Assembly: GCA_028289405.1 (NCBI GenBank) | Contig: JANQPP010000072.1 | Location: 1 to 64,000, forward strand | Source: Pirellulales bacterium | GTDB lineage: Bacteria > Planctomycetota > Planctomycetia > Pirellulales > JANQPP01 | Length of the DNA: 64,000 nt | Direction of reading: 5' to 3' | Shown here: piece after piece, positions 40,901 to 50,431 of the stretch | How the letters are laid out: each line of letters opens with the position of its first letter | Position numbering within the stretch: the first letter of the stretch is position 1 | Translations under genes and position numbers: made by a program | The notes under the pieces: generated by a model | Told to the model about the DNA's origin: nothing | Databases searched by the model: none | The model's input: the letters and a program-made list of their open reading frames with translations, nothing else

Positions 40901-41950
40901 CGCTCCATTTATGATTTCTCCACGGAGAACAAAAAACGGAAAGGGGATCTGGAAATCAATGAAGTGGGGCAGACCACGAAGATGCCGTGGGAAACGAATG
41001 GCCGGCAGTGGCACACGCAAAGCCGTGTGAGCCGTAACGGACAGTCTTGCCGCTGGGACGGCAAAGTTTTGGATGAAGTCGTGCGGTATGTGGAGACTCA
41101 TGGCGATTTCGCGCCCACCGAGTGGGGCCAGCGGAGCGTGGTGGAAATCCACGATGGCAAAGCCGGGGATGGCTGGTTCTTTCACGCCCTGACAGGCGAG
41201 GAATGGCTCCTGCGGCTGAAATTCCGCGTGGCGAAAAACACCTTCAACCGGCATGAATTGGTGGAGCGCCTACAGCTTGTCCCTCTGGACGACATGCCAG
41301 AACTGCCCATCTATGGAGGCGATCCCCGCGTCCGCTGTAAAAACCTCCAAGGGCCTTGGCAAGAAGTGCGTTTGGCCGTGCATTCTTGGGAAGAGACCAA
41401 CCGGCCCGAGTTTTGGCAGTTCCTGGACCAAGCCATCGCCGGATATCAAAAACTCCGCGACAAGGCCCGTGAAAATCCGGAAGACCTGATGCCCTGGAAG
41501 AAGTTGGGCCGCAAGTGGCATTTCTCGCGCAAAGGTTTTCCGCCAGGAAGGAAAGTCGCCTGGGACATGGAAGTTCTGGAGGAACTTTGCGAAATGCTTA
41601 CCGAGGCCGCGCCGCGCGGTCAATTCCTGTGGAACAGCCAGCAAGTCGTGCATTATCTGGCACCCAAGTGTCCCGAACCGTGGGCCACGATCCATACGAA
41701 GCGATCCGCCTCCGTCGAGGTCCAGCTTCACGGACCGGCTGGGAAATTCGCCCTCGGGCAGGTGGCGGATTTGGCGCGGGAACGCGAGATTTCGACGACC
41801 GGCAGCGGGCGGGAAGACGTGCGGTTAAAATTCACCACGATCGATGACCTGGGCCGTGGAGAACTGGCCGAATTTCTGACCTTTCACAGGAAGGTCGTGG
41901 CGAAGCACCATTCCCGCGCGGAGGTTCCGCTCGGCAGTTCTCGGTCGTGA
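34904..41950 (+). CDS. uvrA: Tandem-duplicated excinuclease ABC subunit A (UvrA-UvrA fusion) with C-terminal extension
   Basis: Four Walker A motifs (GVSGSGKSS, GVSGSGKSS, GPSGSGKTS, GVSGSGKSS) and four LSGGE[AS]QR signatures. Two UvrA units, at aa 1 to about 950 and from about aa 1000, each with its Zn-binding CxxC elements. Confidence 0.95.
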   Translation: MTASDIVIKGAREHNLRDVDVVIPRNRLVCLTGVSGSGKSSLAFDTLYSEGQRRYIESLSSFARQFLGQMPKPDVDFIGGLSPSISISQKTGGQNPRSTVGTITEIHDYLRVLFARCGQGHCPRCHRPVTAQTKEQILQRIRGLEKGTRYQVLAPLVRGQKGEFRDLCVDLLKQGFVRARVDGEFVALSDKLQLDRQMRHYIEVVIDRLEAGAEGQGRLSEAVELALKMGEGSLIVAAEKTKPRSGPRGKKTTTKTASEDLQLSAHYACTSCGISFEPPSPQLFSFNSPQGMCLTCAGLGEVYGFVQERLITHPSKSLKQGCIELLGSWKDLGRWRRHIYQGVADTWERLQNLPEGTMLETAWEELAPELQEAWLWGTGDEHITFTWKQGSHVHKYGGNFEGLIPAFMSKHRNSRSKIQRRKLEEYMSVVACQACQGARLNPQATAVTLSSRAEKFESQPRRSLPELCQLSIAEAARFFSDLDLSGAAETIAEEPLKEIRGRLKFLENVGLDYLTLDRSAPTLSGGEAQRIRLAGQIGSGLVGVLYILDEPSIGLHPRDNDRLLDTLRHLRDMGNTVVVVEHDEDTMLAADHIIDFGPGPGTRGGKVVVSGDVEKVATHRRSLTGQYLSGKRAIPLPAQRRDDDGPKLGICGARHNNLRGVDVEIPLGKFVCVTGVSGSGKSSLVNGILVEALRRDLNRGEGKPGEHDRIEGLDNLDKLIAIDQSPIGRTPRSNPATYIKVFDDIRKLYAQLQEAKTRGFAPGRFSFNVVGGRCEACQGNGSNRLEMDFLADVWVTCPVCRGQRFNHETLQVCFKGKSIAEVLEMDVAAALEHFQNLPAIHHKLQTLHNVGLDYLQLGQPSPTLSGGEAQRIKLARELVKKSTGRTLYLLDEPTTGLHFADIEKLLSVLAQFVEAGNTVLVIEHNLDVIKTADWVIDLGPEGGDAGGRIVATGTPEQVAQVSESYTGKALAKILNSKKQESITSSKKTTKQTAPTNGEGNDLVRDIFVRGARQHNLKEIDVSIPRDQMTVCCGPSGSGKTSLAMDTIYAEGQRRYVESLSSYARQFVGQMQKPRYEHIEGLSPAIAIEQKHLGHTPRSTVGTVTEIYDYLRILMARLGVPYCPECDIPIGTQTTDEIIDKVLTEPEGTRLYLMAPIQEDVLRSGNFSWEELRSAGYIRARVNGRTYSLDEDPPTLDRRRRHVVEVIVDRVTVRKDARSRIADSVENSLALGHGVMHVAQAVEDTPEERWPHRVHSLHYACEECGRSFEPLSPHNFSFNSSLGWCESCQGLGTQTGTNQSALFRDPQRSLIEGALRVWPEKAEGLFLRMLTALSRHTGVPIDVPFQQLSPRQRRTILQGTGDEWIDMAPEGKKGPAAKTPEFRFQYKGVYPALEEASRLSPGFRARLENFVGDVQCMECGGSRLREDAAAVRFHGQTIQQLCHKPLGELAREIKQIKLDTRERRIAGELLREVRQRLEFLVQVGLEYLTLHRGAATLSGGESQRIRLASQVGSGLSGVLYVLDEPTIGLHPRDNLRLLDAIRRLRDLGNTLLVVEHDREVVAGADQLLDFGPAAGDGGGRIVARGTPETVQQDKSSVTGPFLSGEKAIPVPTSRRMLDTSSKAKTGRRKKSAKLPDLSQLEPPQGWLEIVAARHNNLKNIDIHIPLGTFTVITGVSGSGKSSLANDVLYAALARTLHRAQVIPGDHDQIRGLEFVNKVIRVDQRPLGQSPTSNPATYTGVFDLIRALFAQMPESKIRGFTQRRFSFNVPGGRCEACEGNGQRKIEMHFLPDVWVECEACQGKRYDAETLAVKFHGHSIADVLELTCGKARQLFDNIPKIRRILQTLCDVGLDYVKLGQAAPTLSGGEAQRVKLATELSRPDTGRTIYLLDEPTTGLHFEDLVKLLDVLNRLVDLGNTVVVIEHNLDVIKTADWMIDLGPEAGAQGGKIVAAGPPEHVVAQAKSAARAKRSRAKNKDTAIPERSVTGEILEAVLAQGPHAERSIYDFSTENKKRKGDLEINEVGQTTKMPWETNGRQWHTQSRVSRNGQSCRWDGKVLDEVVRYVETHGDFAPTEWGQRSVVEIHDGKAGDGWFFHALTGEEWLLRLKFRVAKNTFNRHELVERLQLVPLDDMPELPIYGGDPRVRCKNLQGPWQEVRLAVHSWEETNRPEFWQFLDQAIAGYQKLRDKARENPEDLMPWKKLGRKWHFSRKGFPPGRKVAWDMEVLEELCEMLTEAAPRGQFLWNSQQVVHYLAPKCPEPWATIHTKRSASVEVQLHGPAGKFALGQVADLAREREISTTGSGREDVRLKFTTIDDLGRGELAEFLTFHRKVVAKHHSRAEVPLGSSRS

Positions 41951-42155
41951 TCAGGCCAGGGTGATATGGCTGACCCACCAGAGCAGGGCGGTATACCAGG
42001 TTGGCCCTCGCTGGTGGAGCGATTCTCGTAAGCCGCACCGCATCGATCCCCGGCGTAACGTGTTGGATATTTACGCCGGACGATAGTTGACACATCTCAC
42101 GCCAAGCGTTCTGATGCGCCGGCTGCTTTTCTCGACCTTCAGGCCAGTAGATTGC

Positions 42156-43295
42156 ATGGATACGCCTTTCTGGAAGTCCTTCCGTGACCAAATGCCCGTG
42201 GCCCGCAAATGGGCCTACTTCGACCATGCCTCCGTTTCCCCACTCTCTCAACGGGTACACGTCGCGCTGGCCAAATGGCTCATGGAAGCGACACAAGAGG
42301 GAAATACTGTCTGGTCCGACTGGAAGCGGCGTGTGGAACATGCTCGGGATGTTGGGGCCCGCCTGCTCGGTGCCGATCGGGGCGAAATCGCGCTCGTCAA
42401 CAACACCACTTGGGGCATCAGCGCCGTGGCGGAGGGTTTCCCCTGGAAATCTGGCGAAAACGTTGTCTTGCTGGACAATGAATTCCCTTCCAATCAGTAT
42501 CCCTGGTTGAACCTGCGGAGCCGGGGAGTGGAGATTCGCCGGATCCCCACGGACCAAGGCCGCCTTTCGTTGTCACGGCTACGGGAAGCCTGCGACAGCG
42601 GCACGCGAATCGTGGCCCTGAGCTGGGTCGGCTTCTCCAGCGGTTATCGCGTGGATCCGGGCGAAGTCGCGGAATTGGTGCATCGGCAGGGAGCTTTGTT
42701 CCTCATGGACGCGATCCAAGGCCTGGGGGCGTTCCCCTTGGACGTGCATGCCACGGGAATCGATTTCCTTGCCGCGGACGGACACAAATGGCTGCTCGGG
42801 CCGGAAGGAGCTGGTTATTTGTACATTCGCCGGGAACACCTAGATCTGCTCAGGCCCATTGGTGTGGGCTGGAACAGCGTCCGCCACGCACACGATTTTG
42901 CCCACATCGAACTCGACATGCGCGATTCGGCGGAGCGGTACGAAGGAGGTTCTCAGAATATGGCCGGCTTCATCGGTTTGGCCGCCAGCGTGGAGCACTT
43001 GTTGGAAATCGGCCCAGCACGGATCGCCGAGCGAATACTGTTCATCTCGGAGGAAGCCTGCCGCCGGCTCCGCGAAATCGGCGCGAACATTGTCAGTTGC
43101 CGGGACGAACAACATGCCTCGGGAATCGTTTCATTTGACTTGCCGAGACAAGACCCGGTCGCCTTGCGACAAAACGCCTTGAACCGTGGCGTGGCGCTTA
43201 GCGCCCGTAACGGACATTTGCGAATCAGCCCTCATTTTTATAACGATGATTCGGACATTGACCGTTTGATAGAAGTGCTGCGTGAAGCGGCCTAA
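42156..43295 (+). CDS. PLP-dependent aminotransferase class V
   Basis: ALVNNTTWGISAVAEGFPWKSGENVVLLDNEFPSNQYPW; Schiff-base motif FLAADGHKWLLGPEGAGYLYI. Start assigned to internal ATG (MDTPFWKSFRDQMPVARKWAYFD). Confidence 0.93.
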   Translation: MDTPFWKSFRDQMPVARKWAYFDHASVSPLSQRVHVALAKWLMEATQEGNTVWSDWKRRVEHARDVGARLLGADRGEIALVNNTTWGISAVAEGFPWKSGENVVLLDNEFPSNQYPWLNLRSRGVEIRRIPTDQGRLSLSRLREACDSGTRIVALSWVGFSSGYRVDPGEVAELVHRQGALFLMDAIQGLGAFPLDVHATGIDFLAADGHKWLLGPEGAGYLYIRREHLDLLRPIGVGWNSVRHAHDFAHIELDMRDSAERYEGGSQNMAGFIGLAASVEHLLEIGPARIAERILFISEEACRRLREIGANIVSCRDEQHASGIVSFDLPRQDPVALRQNALNRGVALSARNGHLRISPHFYNDDSDIDRLIEVLREAA

Positions 43296-43321
43296 ATAAC
43301 ACACTTGTCCGAAAGGTCCAC

Positions 43322-43831
43322 ATGGCCAACTCACGTGATCTCGAATTGGCGGTCTATACTGGGTCGTTCGATCCGGTGACGCTGGGACATCTCAACGTGA
43401 TCGAACGGGGCAGCCGGCTTGTCGGAAAGCTCATCGTGGGGATTGGCATCAACATCGAAAAACCGCCCCTATTCACTCCGGAAGAGCGGGTCCGTCTCGT
43501 GGAACAAGCCACGGCGGAGTTACCGAACGTGGAAGTACGGCAGTTTCGCGGCTTGGCGGTGGCTTTCGTGCGGGAATGCGGTGCCCGGATCATGTTACGG
43601 GGCGTGCGTTCTCTCACCGATATCGAACATGAATTCACGATGACCTTGGCCAACCGCAAGCTCGATCCGGAGATTGATACGATCTGGCTCACCGCCGATG
43701 AGCAGTATTCGCATATCTCGAGTTCGTTGATCCGACAAATTGCCCCCTTGGCGGACGACGGCCAACTCTCCCGCTTCGTCCCTCCGCAAGTGATTCCGTT
43801 GCTGAGAGAAAAGTTGGACTCGAAATCGTAA
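43322..43831 (+). CDS. coaD: Phosphopantetheine adenylyltransferase
   Basis: AVYTGSFDPVTLGHLNVIERGS, RGVRSLTDIEHEFTMTLANRKLDPEIDTIWL, SSSLIRQIA. Confidence 0.96.
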   Translation: MANSRDLELAVYTGSFDPVTLGHLNVIERGSRLVGKLIVGIGINIEKPPLFTPEERVRLVEQATAELPNVEVRQFRGLAVAFVRECGARIMLRGVRSLTDIEHEFTMTLANRKLDPEIDTIWLTADEQYSHISSSLIRQIAPLADDGQLSRFVPPQVIPLLREKLDSKS

Positions 43832-43861
43832 GCACCGCCGGCGTCGCGGCGAAGCTTGCGG

Positions 43862-44551
43862 TCATTGGGTTCGTCGACGGCGTAATTGCGTCACCAGCCA
43901 GGCTCCACCGCAAGCTGCCAGCACCCAGGCCGCAGGTTCTGGAACGACATTATGCAGAAAAACATTGTCCGCCAAGATGTCGTCGGCGAAGGCGCGAATC
44001 GGGATGTCGATAGGAGTGCCATCGGCAAGCGTGCCCACCAACTGTTTCGCGCCGTCCAGCGGAATGTCCGGCGCGGCGAAAATGGTTTCCAGCCGAAGAT
44101 CCTGGCCGAAGACATGGATCGTGCCTGGCTGGGCTCCGGAGAGAAACATTTGGGCCGTCGGGGCAAAGACTCCGCCCGAGATAACAAATGTGCCATTGTC
44201 ATCCGCGCGAAGGTCCTGGGTGAACGTCCCTCCAGAGATATTCACCTTCCCTCCGCTCTTCGACACGGCTCGTGGCTCGAACAGGATTCCGCCCACCGTG
44301 CCTCCCACGATGTCCACGATGCCGAAGTCTTCCACGGTGATCAGGTCGAGTTCCGCACCATCGACCACTCGGAGCAGCGGGACGAATTCATCACTGACGA
44401 GCCCTTGGACCACCGCGCGGTCACCGGCGGCCGTATTGCTACCGTCCAAGGTCATGTTGTCGCGGACGAAGATGGTCTCTCCTGACGCCGAAACTCCGAG
44501 CATGTGGATTGCAAGTGTCACGCCGGCCAACCAACCAAGCTGTTTCATCAT
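43862..44551 (-). CDS. PEP-CTERM sorting domain protein
   Basis: Start at internal ATG with signal peptide (MMKQLGWLAGVTLAIHMLGVSASGE); C-terminus VVPEPAAWVLAACGGAWLVTQLRRRRTQ. Confidence 0.85.
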   Translation of the reverse strand: MMKQLGWLAGVTLAIHMLGVSASGETIFVRDNMTLDGSNTAAGDRAVVQGLVSDEFVPLLRVVDGAELDLITVEDFGIVDIVGGTVGGILFEPRAVSKSGGKVNISGGTFTQDLRADDNGTFVISGGVFAPTAQMFLSGAQPGTIHVFGQDLRLETIFAAPDIPLDGAKQLVGTLADGTPIDIPIRAFADDILADNVFLHNVVPEPAAWVLAACGGAWLVTQLRRRRTQ

Positions 44552-44693
44552 GGAACTCCGAAATGAGACGAATGCGCCCCCGGGGACCCCCTTCACACGC
44601 AGTGCGCCATCTAGTTCACCCATTGGTGTGTTTCCTACGTCACCAGCCTCGCTTTGCCGCTGAATCCTGGCAGTTCCTCCTGGAGATGACCTT

Positions 44694-45662
44694 TTACTGA
44701 ACCACGACGTTGAGCGTCTCTTGTCCGCCGGTGATCGTTTCAATCGCGTCTCGGATCGCATCCACGTGGTAGAACAGGGCGTTGGCTGAGCTATGCGGAT
44801 AAGGGAGCGTCTGCTTTTCCGTGCCGCAGGCACCGTTGTACGAAGTGGAGACATTGGTTCCGACGAGGAGTGGCTCGACAAATCCTGAGGCGGTCGCGAA
44901 ACACGGTCCGCCCGAATCCCCCCATTTTAATTGACATTCATCCCGTCCGATGGTGGAGCTGCTGCCAGCGGGGTCCATATTGAATTGAATCCGGCGGAAT
45001 CCGGCCCAGTAGCCCTCAATCACACGGTTGACTCGGTTTCGGCCCAGCCGAACACTCTGCTGTCGTTGGGTCGGCGTAAAATAGGCACCATTGGAGGTAT
45101 GCCGTCCCCAAATCAACAGTGGGCGTCCAAAATATCGATCCGGATCCAGCTCTCCCGCTCCGTTACTCAGCACCAAGATCGAATATGTCGCCACCCCATA
45201 AGGAACGACCGACGAATCGAGTTGGACCAAGGCCACGTCAGACCACGGGCCACCAATTTCGCGGCCCAGGCCGTGAGGATCTCCTCCATCCCCGGTGCGA
45301 TACATCACCCGAAACGGTCCCACACGTTCCGCATCCGGTCCATGGCCAAGGAAAAAGTAGGCATCATCACCGACCAAAGGCCGTTGATGGTGGGCCGTGA
45401 CACCCACTGTGGGCGAGAGCATCGTGACCCATTTGACATCGTTCGTGAATCGGCCTATGCCGGACCAGTCCCACCTTTTCCCTAAAAATCGACTGCTAGC
45501 TGCTCCATTGGCGTCATGAAAACGGTGGTGCCTTTCGGGATCAAACTGTTGGATGCAAATCTGAGCCTGAAGGCGGGCCCCACCTACCAGAACGATGCCG
45601 CAGAGAAAGGCAAACCATAGGGTGCAACGGTGGAGATAGCGCGCCGACGGAAGTTGGTACAT
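44694..45662 (-). CDS. Secreted trypsin-like (S1 family) serine protease
   Basis: Signal peptide (LHRCTLWFAFLCGIVLVGGARLQA); GVTAHH, SDVALVQL and WGDSGGPCFA resemble the His/Asp/Ser triad motifs. Confidence 0.75.
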   Translation of the reverse strand: MYQLPSARYLHRCTLWFAFLCGIVLVGGARLQAQICIQQFDPERHHRFHDANGAASSRFLGKRWDWSGIGRFTNDVKWVTMLSPTVGVTAHHQRPLVGDDAYFFLGHGPDAERVGPFRVMYRTGDGGDPHGLGREIGGPWSDVALVQLDSSVVPYGVATYSILVLSNGAGELDPDRYFGRPLLIWGRHTSNGAYFTPTQRQQSVRLGRNRVNRVIEGYWAGFRRIQFNMDPAGSSSTIGRDECQLKWGDSGGPCFATASGFVEPLLVGTNVSTSYNGACGTEKQTLPYPHSSANALFYHVDAIRDAIETITGGQETLNVVVQ

Positions 45663-45791
45663 GATGTCTCCTCGGATCAAGCGGGAAGCAAGTTCAGTCG
45701 CTAGAAAGCGAGCCCGTTAGGCACCCCTTCAACGACATTCCTTTTACCGTAGCGAAGGGTTACGGCAGACGCCAGGAAATGGCGCGCGATC

Positions 45792-45834
45792 CAAAAAAAT
45801 ACGCAACATGTGTTGGGAGCATTTTACCCAACAC
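45792..45834 (-). terminator. Candidate Rho-independent terminator for the 45874-46809 gene
   Basis: Perfect 8-bp stem GTGTTGGG-agcatttta-CCCAACAC; on the minus strand a run of seven T follows after a short spacer. Confidence 0.45.
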
Positions 45835-45873
45835 CGTGCTAGAAGAGACAAGATACCCGTTTTGGTAGAGTTT

Positions 45874-46809
45874 TTAACGCCTCCAGCGTCGCCACGCGAC
45901 CGGGAGCACCAATAGAATCCCCCAAATCAGCAGCGATGACGGCTCGGGGTTCTGATGCGTGGAAACTGCTGATGTGACCACCACTTGTGGAGGTAAAGCC
46001 GATTGCCCGTCGCGAAAACTCCTTCCGCGAATGAATACGGCGGAATCCAGGTTACCATCGGAAGTGTCGGCGATGGCGATCTTAATGCGGTGGGTTCCAG
46101 CGCCGAGCCCAAGGCGCTGCGCGGTTAGCACTTGGGTCATGCCATCGAATTCCGTACCAATCGTGGCCGGATTGACGTTTCCGCGATAAAGGTCAGCGTT
46201 CACATTAGGATTGATCGTATTTACCGTGATCGGGATATCCGTGCCGGGCACGAGCGCGATATTTTCCTGAGCGCCCCCTTCCGGGGTGATGAAAAAGCCG
46301 AACACGTCATTGAACTGGCTGCCCACGAAGTCAATGTATTCCTCGGAAGCGAATACAAAATCGAAAAACAAATCGCCGCCATCGGTGATGAAATCGAATT
46401 CGAGGATCGCGGCATCAAGGGTAAAGCCAGTCGTCAGTCCTTCCAGATCGGAGTCACCACTGGATCCGAAATCATACGAGGAATCGTCAAACGGGTCGCC
46501 TACGCCGAGAACTTCTCCGACCCCCCCATTGCCATTGGGGCCGTTGGCCTGCTCCGCTTTGCCGGTGGAGAGGATGATCCCGGAATTGAAGCCCAATCCA
46601 TCGGCGACTCCGCCGGTGAAGACGCCAGACGAACCGGAGGCGCCCGTATAGCTTGCTTGTCCGGAAAGCGTGATCCCTGGGCCAAGAATGGTATTGGCTA
46701 GTTCAGACGCGTCCCCAGTCGATTGGATCACAGCAGCCGATAAGGACGCCGCTGAGACACTGAACGCGCAGACAGTCGCAGAAACAAAGCCCCATGTTCT
46801 CCCGAACAT
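45874..46809 (-). CDS. Choice-of-anchor-L domain protein with PEP-CTERM anchor
   Basis: ASELANTILGPGITLSGQASYTGASGSSGVFTGG...GFNSGIILSTGKA...FDFVFASEEYIDFVGSQFNDVFGFFI; C-terminus NPEPSSLLIWGILLVLPVAWRRWRR. Start at internal ATG (MFGRTWGFVSATVCAFSV). Confidence 0.88.
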   Translation of the reverse strand: MFGRTWGFVSATVCAFSVSAASLSAAVIQSTGDASELANTILGPGITLSGQASYTGASGSSGVFTGGVADGLGFNSGIILSTGKAEQANGPNGNGGVGEVLGVGDPFDDSSYDFGSSGDSDLEGLTTGFTLDAAILEFDFITDGGDLFFDFVFASEEYIDFVGSQFNDVFGFFITPEGGAQENIALVPGTDIPITVNTINPNVNADLYRGNVNPATIGTEFDGMTQVLTAQRLGLGAGTHRIKIAIADTSDGNLDSAVFIRGRSFRDGQSALPPQVVVTSAVSTHQNPEPSSLLIWGILLVLPVAWRRWRR

Positions 46810-47178
46810 GATTAGAACTCCCTTGATTTGGGGCTGGCCCGCGCCCCCGTGCGCGCCTGCCGTCTGGGTGGAGCCATCCCATTTTTGAAAATGGGGATTT
46901 GCCCACCTGCCCGACATCTTAACGGATTTTGCGAATGAGGCAAGCTATGCGCGGATTGACATTGGCAAAATTTCGTCGGAATGCTATTGGGCTCTTTGCG
47001 GAATATCGGTCATCCGCACGCGCAGTGCAACTTCGAGCATGCATCCGACGCCGATCAAGCGGTTACGTGATGGTTGGGTCGTTCCGTATGTTTCCGGCTT
47101 CATAAGTTACGGCGCCGAAAAAGCGGTACGTCCGCGCGGAGTTGCATCCGCGGCAAGCGAAGGGAACGGATTCCCAGA

Positions 47179-48186
47179 ATGCGGCAATTCGCGGAGGCAA
47201 TTTGGCTCACGCTCGCCATGGGCATGCTCATTTGCGGCATGGCCGGTTGCCGTGCGCGAGGGAATAGCCTTGAACTTCTGGAACAAGAAAACCTGCGGCT
47301 AGAGGACCGTATCTATGAATTAGAATACGACTTAGAGCAAGCCCAGGCGGAATTGGAAGCGATTCGCGAGCAGAATGACGACAATTCCAACACAAGCCGG
47401 CCCCCGCTATTTCGAAACCTAGACCCGGGCAAGCCATTGCGTGAACGTGACCTCGATCAAGATGGCATGGATCCTCCAACCACGAGAGACGACGGCCTGG
47501 ACCTCGAGCCTCCTGGTGTCGATTTGGGGCCGCCGGCAGCCAGCCAAGACGATGCTTCCGGACCTTTGATGCCCGAAGAAATCGGAACCGGCCAGCTATC
47601 ACGAAAGACGGACTCAGGACGCGGAGTACGATTCGCGAGAAACCGATCGCAAGAGAGTGGCTCCGAAGTCGGCAGAATTTCCATCAACCGGCTGCTCACC
47701 GGGGGGTATGACGCGGATGGCAAACCTGGGGATGATGGCTTATTGCTCGTGATCGAACAGTACAATCCGCGAGGGGAGCTGGTGCATGTGCGCGGTGAGT
47801 TGCATATCGCCCTCCGGGACCCGTCAAAGTTTGGAAAATCGGCGGAGCTTGCGCGATGGCAATTCGCTCCACATGAGTTGCCACGACATTTCCAACGCGA
47901 CGCGCTCGGTGACACGCTACACTTCAAGCTGCCCTGGCCAGGGCCCGCTCCCACGAAGCAGCGTTTGAGCCTGGAAGCCCGTTTCACGACGCTGACGGGA
48001 GAGGAATTCGAGGCCCAAGGCATCGTCATGCTCGACCCGACGATCCGTTGGGCTCCGAGAGCCGCCGACAATTTGGTCCGTACGCCACGCCGGCAGCCAG
48101 CCTCGCGACGTCACCCGCCAAGAGCAACCCTTGAACAGCGGATTGAGGAAGCCACGCGGTTGCCCACGTGGTCCCCTTACCGTTAG
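47179..48186 (+). CDS. Hypothetical lipoprotein with N-terminal coiled coil
   Basis: Internal ATG gives lipobox-like start MRQFAEAIWLTLAMGMLICGMAGC followed by LELLEQENLRLEDRIYELEYDLEQAQAELEAI. Confidence 0.7.
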   Translation: MRQFAEAIWLTLAMGMLICGMAGCRARGNSLELLEQENLRLEDRIYELEYDLEQAQAELEAIREQNDDNSNTSRPPLFRNLDPGKPLRERDLDQDGMDPPTTRDDGLDLEPPGVDLGPPAASQDDASGPLMPEEIGTGQLSRKTDSGRGVRFARNRSQESGSEVGRISINRLLTGGYDADGKPGDDGLLLVIEQYNPRGELVHVRGELHIALRDPSKFGKSAELARWQFAPHELPRHFQRDALGDTLHFKLPWPGPAPTKQRLSLEARFTTLTGEEFEAQGIVMLDPTIRWAPRAADNLVRTPRRQPASRRHPPRATLEQRIEEATRLPTWSPYR

Positions 48187-48217
48187 GCATCACCCAAGGT
48201 AACTTGCAAGGGAAGCG

Positions 48218-49252
<1,035 letters not shown>

Positions 49253-49579
49253 TCAATTTCCGGCACACCGCCACCTGCGGCCCCGAATACACAAACCTCG
49301 TTCTTGGATCGTTGGAGGCGTGATTATAATGATCGCCCCAGGAGCCAACAACCACCGGGATTGCTGGCATGAATGACTCGCCATTCCAACCTGCCGGGGA
49401 TGGCAACTCGCTCGGCAAGCAGGACTTTCTTGCCATCCTTCGCCCCAGCCCATGCTCGTCTCGACGCTTTCCTAACGTCCGTAGGCATTGCGCGGATTGT
49501 GAAGGAAAGTGATGCTCAACAAGCTCGCGGCGGAAGGGCGTGAAGGGGCAACCGCCACCGAGGGGAATAAAAGAGTCCG

Positions 49580-50431
49580 TCAACGCGGCGGCGGCAGGAT
49601 GGCCATGAGCCGCAGTGGCGCGCCGCTACCACCGCCGATTTTCATCGGCAAGGCAATGACCGTGGCGCCCAACTCGGGCAGTTTTTCCAGATGGGCGACG
49701 TTTTCAAACGCCGGCACGTCGTGGCTGAACAAGGTGACGTGGCTTTGGAATCGTGAAGATTGGCCGTAATCGATACTAGGAGTGTCGATCCCAATCGCTT
49801 TGATCGATCGTTGTTCGACAAGCCACTTCGCGGCCAATGGATCGAGACCGGGAAAGTGCAAATCCGTGACCGCCTCGGGGCCCGTTTTATTGGTGCCAAG
49901 GTACCTCTCTCGGTCATGCCAGTGACGTCCGTGGCCGGTCCTCAAGAGGACGATGACATCGATGAGTTGCCGGCCATGTTGCGTTTCCCACCTTCGCAAG
50001 TTGGCTACGCGGACCTGGTAATCACGGTTTTCCTCGCAGGACTTGGTCACGTCGATCACCGCCGTGGCTCCCACGAGCCGGTGCAACGGAATTTCGTCGA
50101 CCGTTTGTCCGGTCTCGAAGAAATGAATGGGAGCGTCGATATGCGTGCCCCCATGCTCGGCGGACTTGAAGCGATTCGCAGCGTAGTAGTACCCCTTGGG
50201 CGTGATGCCCGCCGGTCCCCGAATGAGTTGAAATCCATCCTCGGTGGGCCAATAGACAGTGCTGCGATCGAATGGATGCGTCAAATCCACGAGCTGAACC
50301 GAGCTGCTGTTGGCAAATGAGGGAAAGGTAGCGGGCTGATTTTCGGAGTCTGGTTGAGCCGACTGCGCCGCCACAGGATCAAGAGTGAGGCAAAAGCATG
50401 CCAGCCAAAATAATTTGCGCGAAGGATACAT
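49580..50431 (-). CDS. Secreted cyclase-family (kynurenine formamidase-like) protein
   Basis: VDLTHPFDRSTVYWPTE, HGGTHIDAPIHFFETGQTVDEIPLHRL, RTGHGRHW. Signal peptide at internal ATG (MYPSRKLFWLACFCLTLDPVAAQS). Confidence 0.9.
   Translation of the reverse strand: MYPSRKLFWLACFCLTLDPVAAQSAQPDSENQPATFPSFANSSSVQLVDLTHPFDRSTVYWPTEDGFQLIRGPAGITPKGYYYAANRFKSAEHGGTHIDAPIHFFETGQTVDEIPLHRLVGATAVIDVTKSCEENRDYQVRVANLRRWETQHGRQLIDVIVLLRTGHGRHWHDRERYLGTNKTGPEAVTDLHFPGLDPLAAKWLVEQRSIKAIGIDTPSIDYGQSSRFQSHVTLFSHDVPAFENVAHLEKLPELGATVIALPMKIGGGSGAPLRLMAILPPPR

Noticed and set aside
34904-41950. Many long ORFs on the opposite strand within uvrA (for example 37829..38722, 38879..39673, 40562..41254)
   Set aside because: They mirror a clearly conserved UvrA reading frame, lack recognisable domains and have low-complexity, His/Arg-rich composition typical of antisense shadow ORFs in GC-rich genes.
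46876-46898. Short inverted repeat ATCCCATTTT-tg-AAAATGGGGAT upstream of the anchor-L gene
   Set aside because: Short and without supporting context; kept only as a possible regulatory site.
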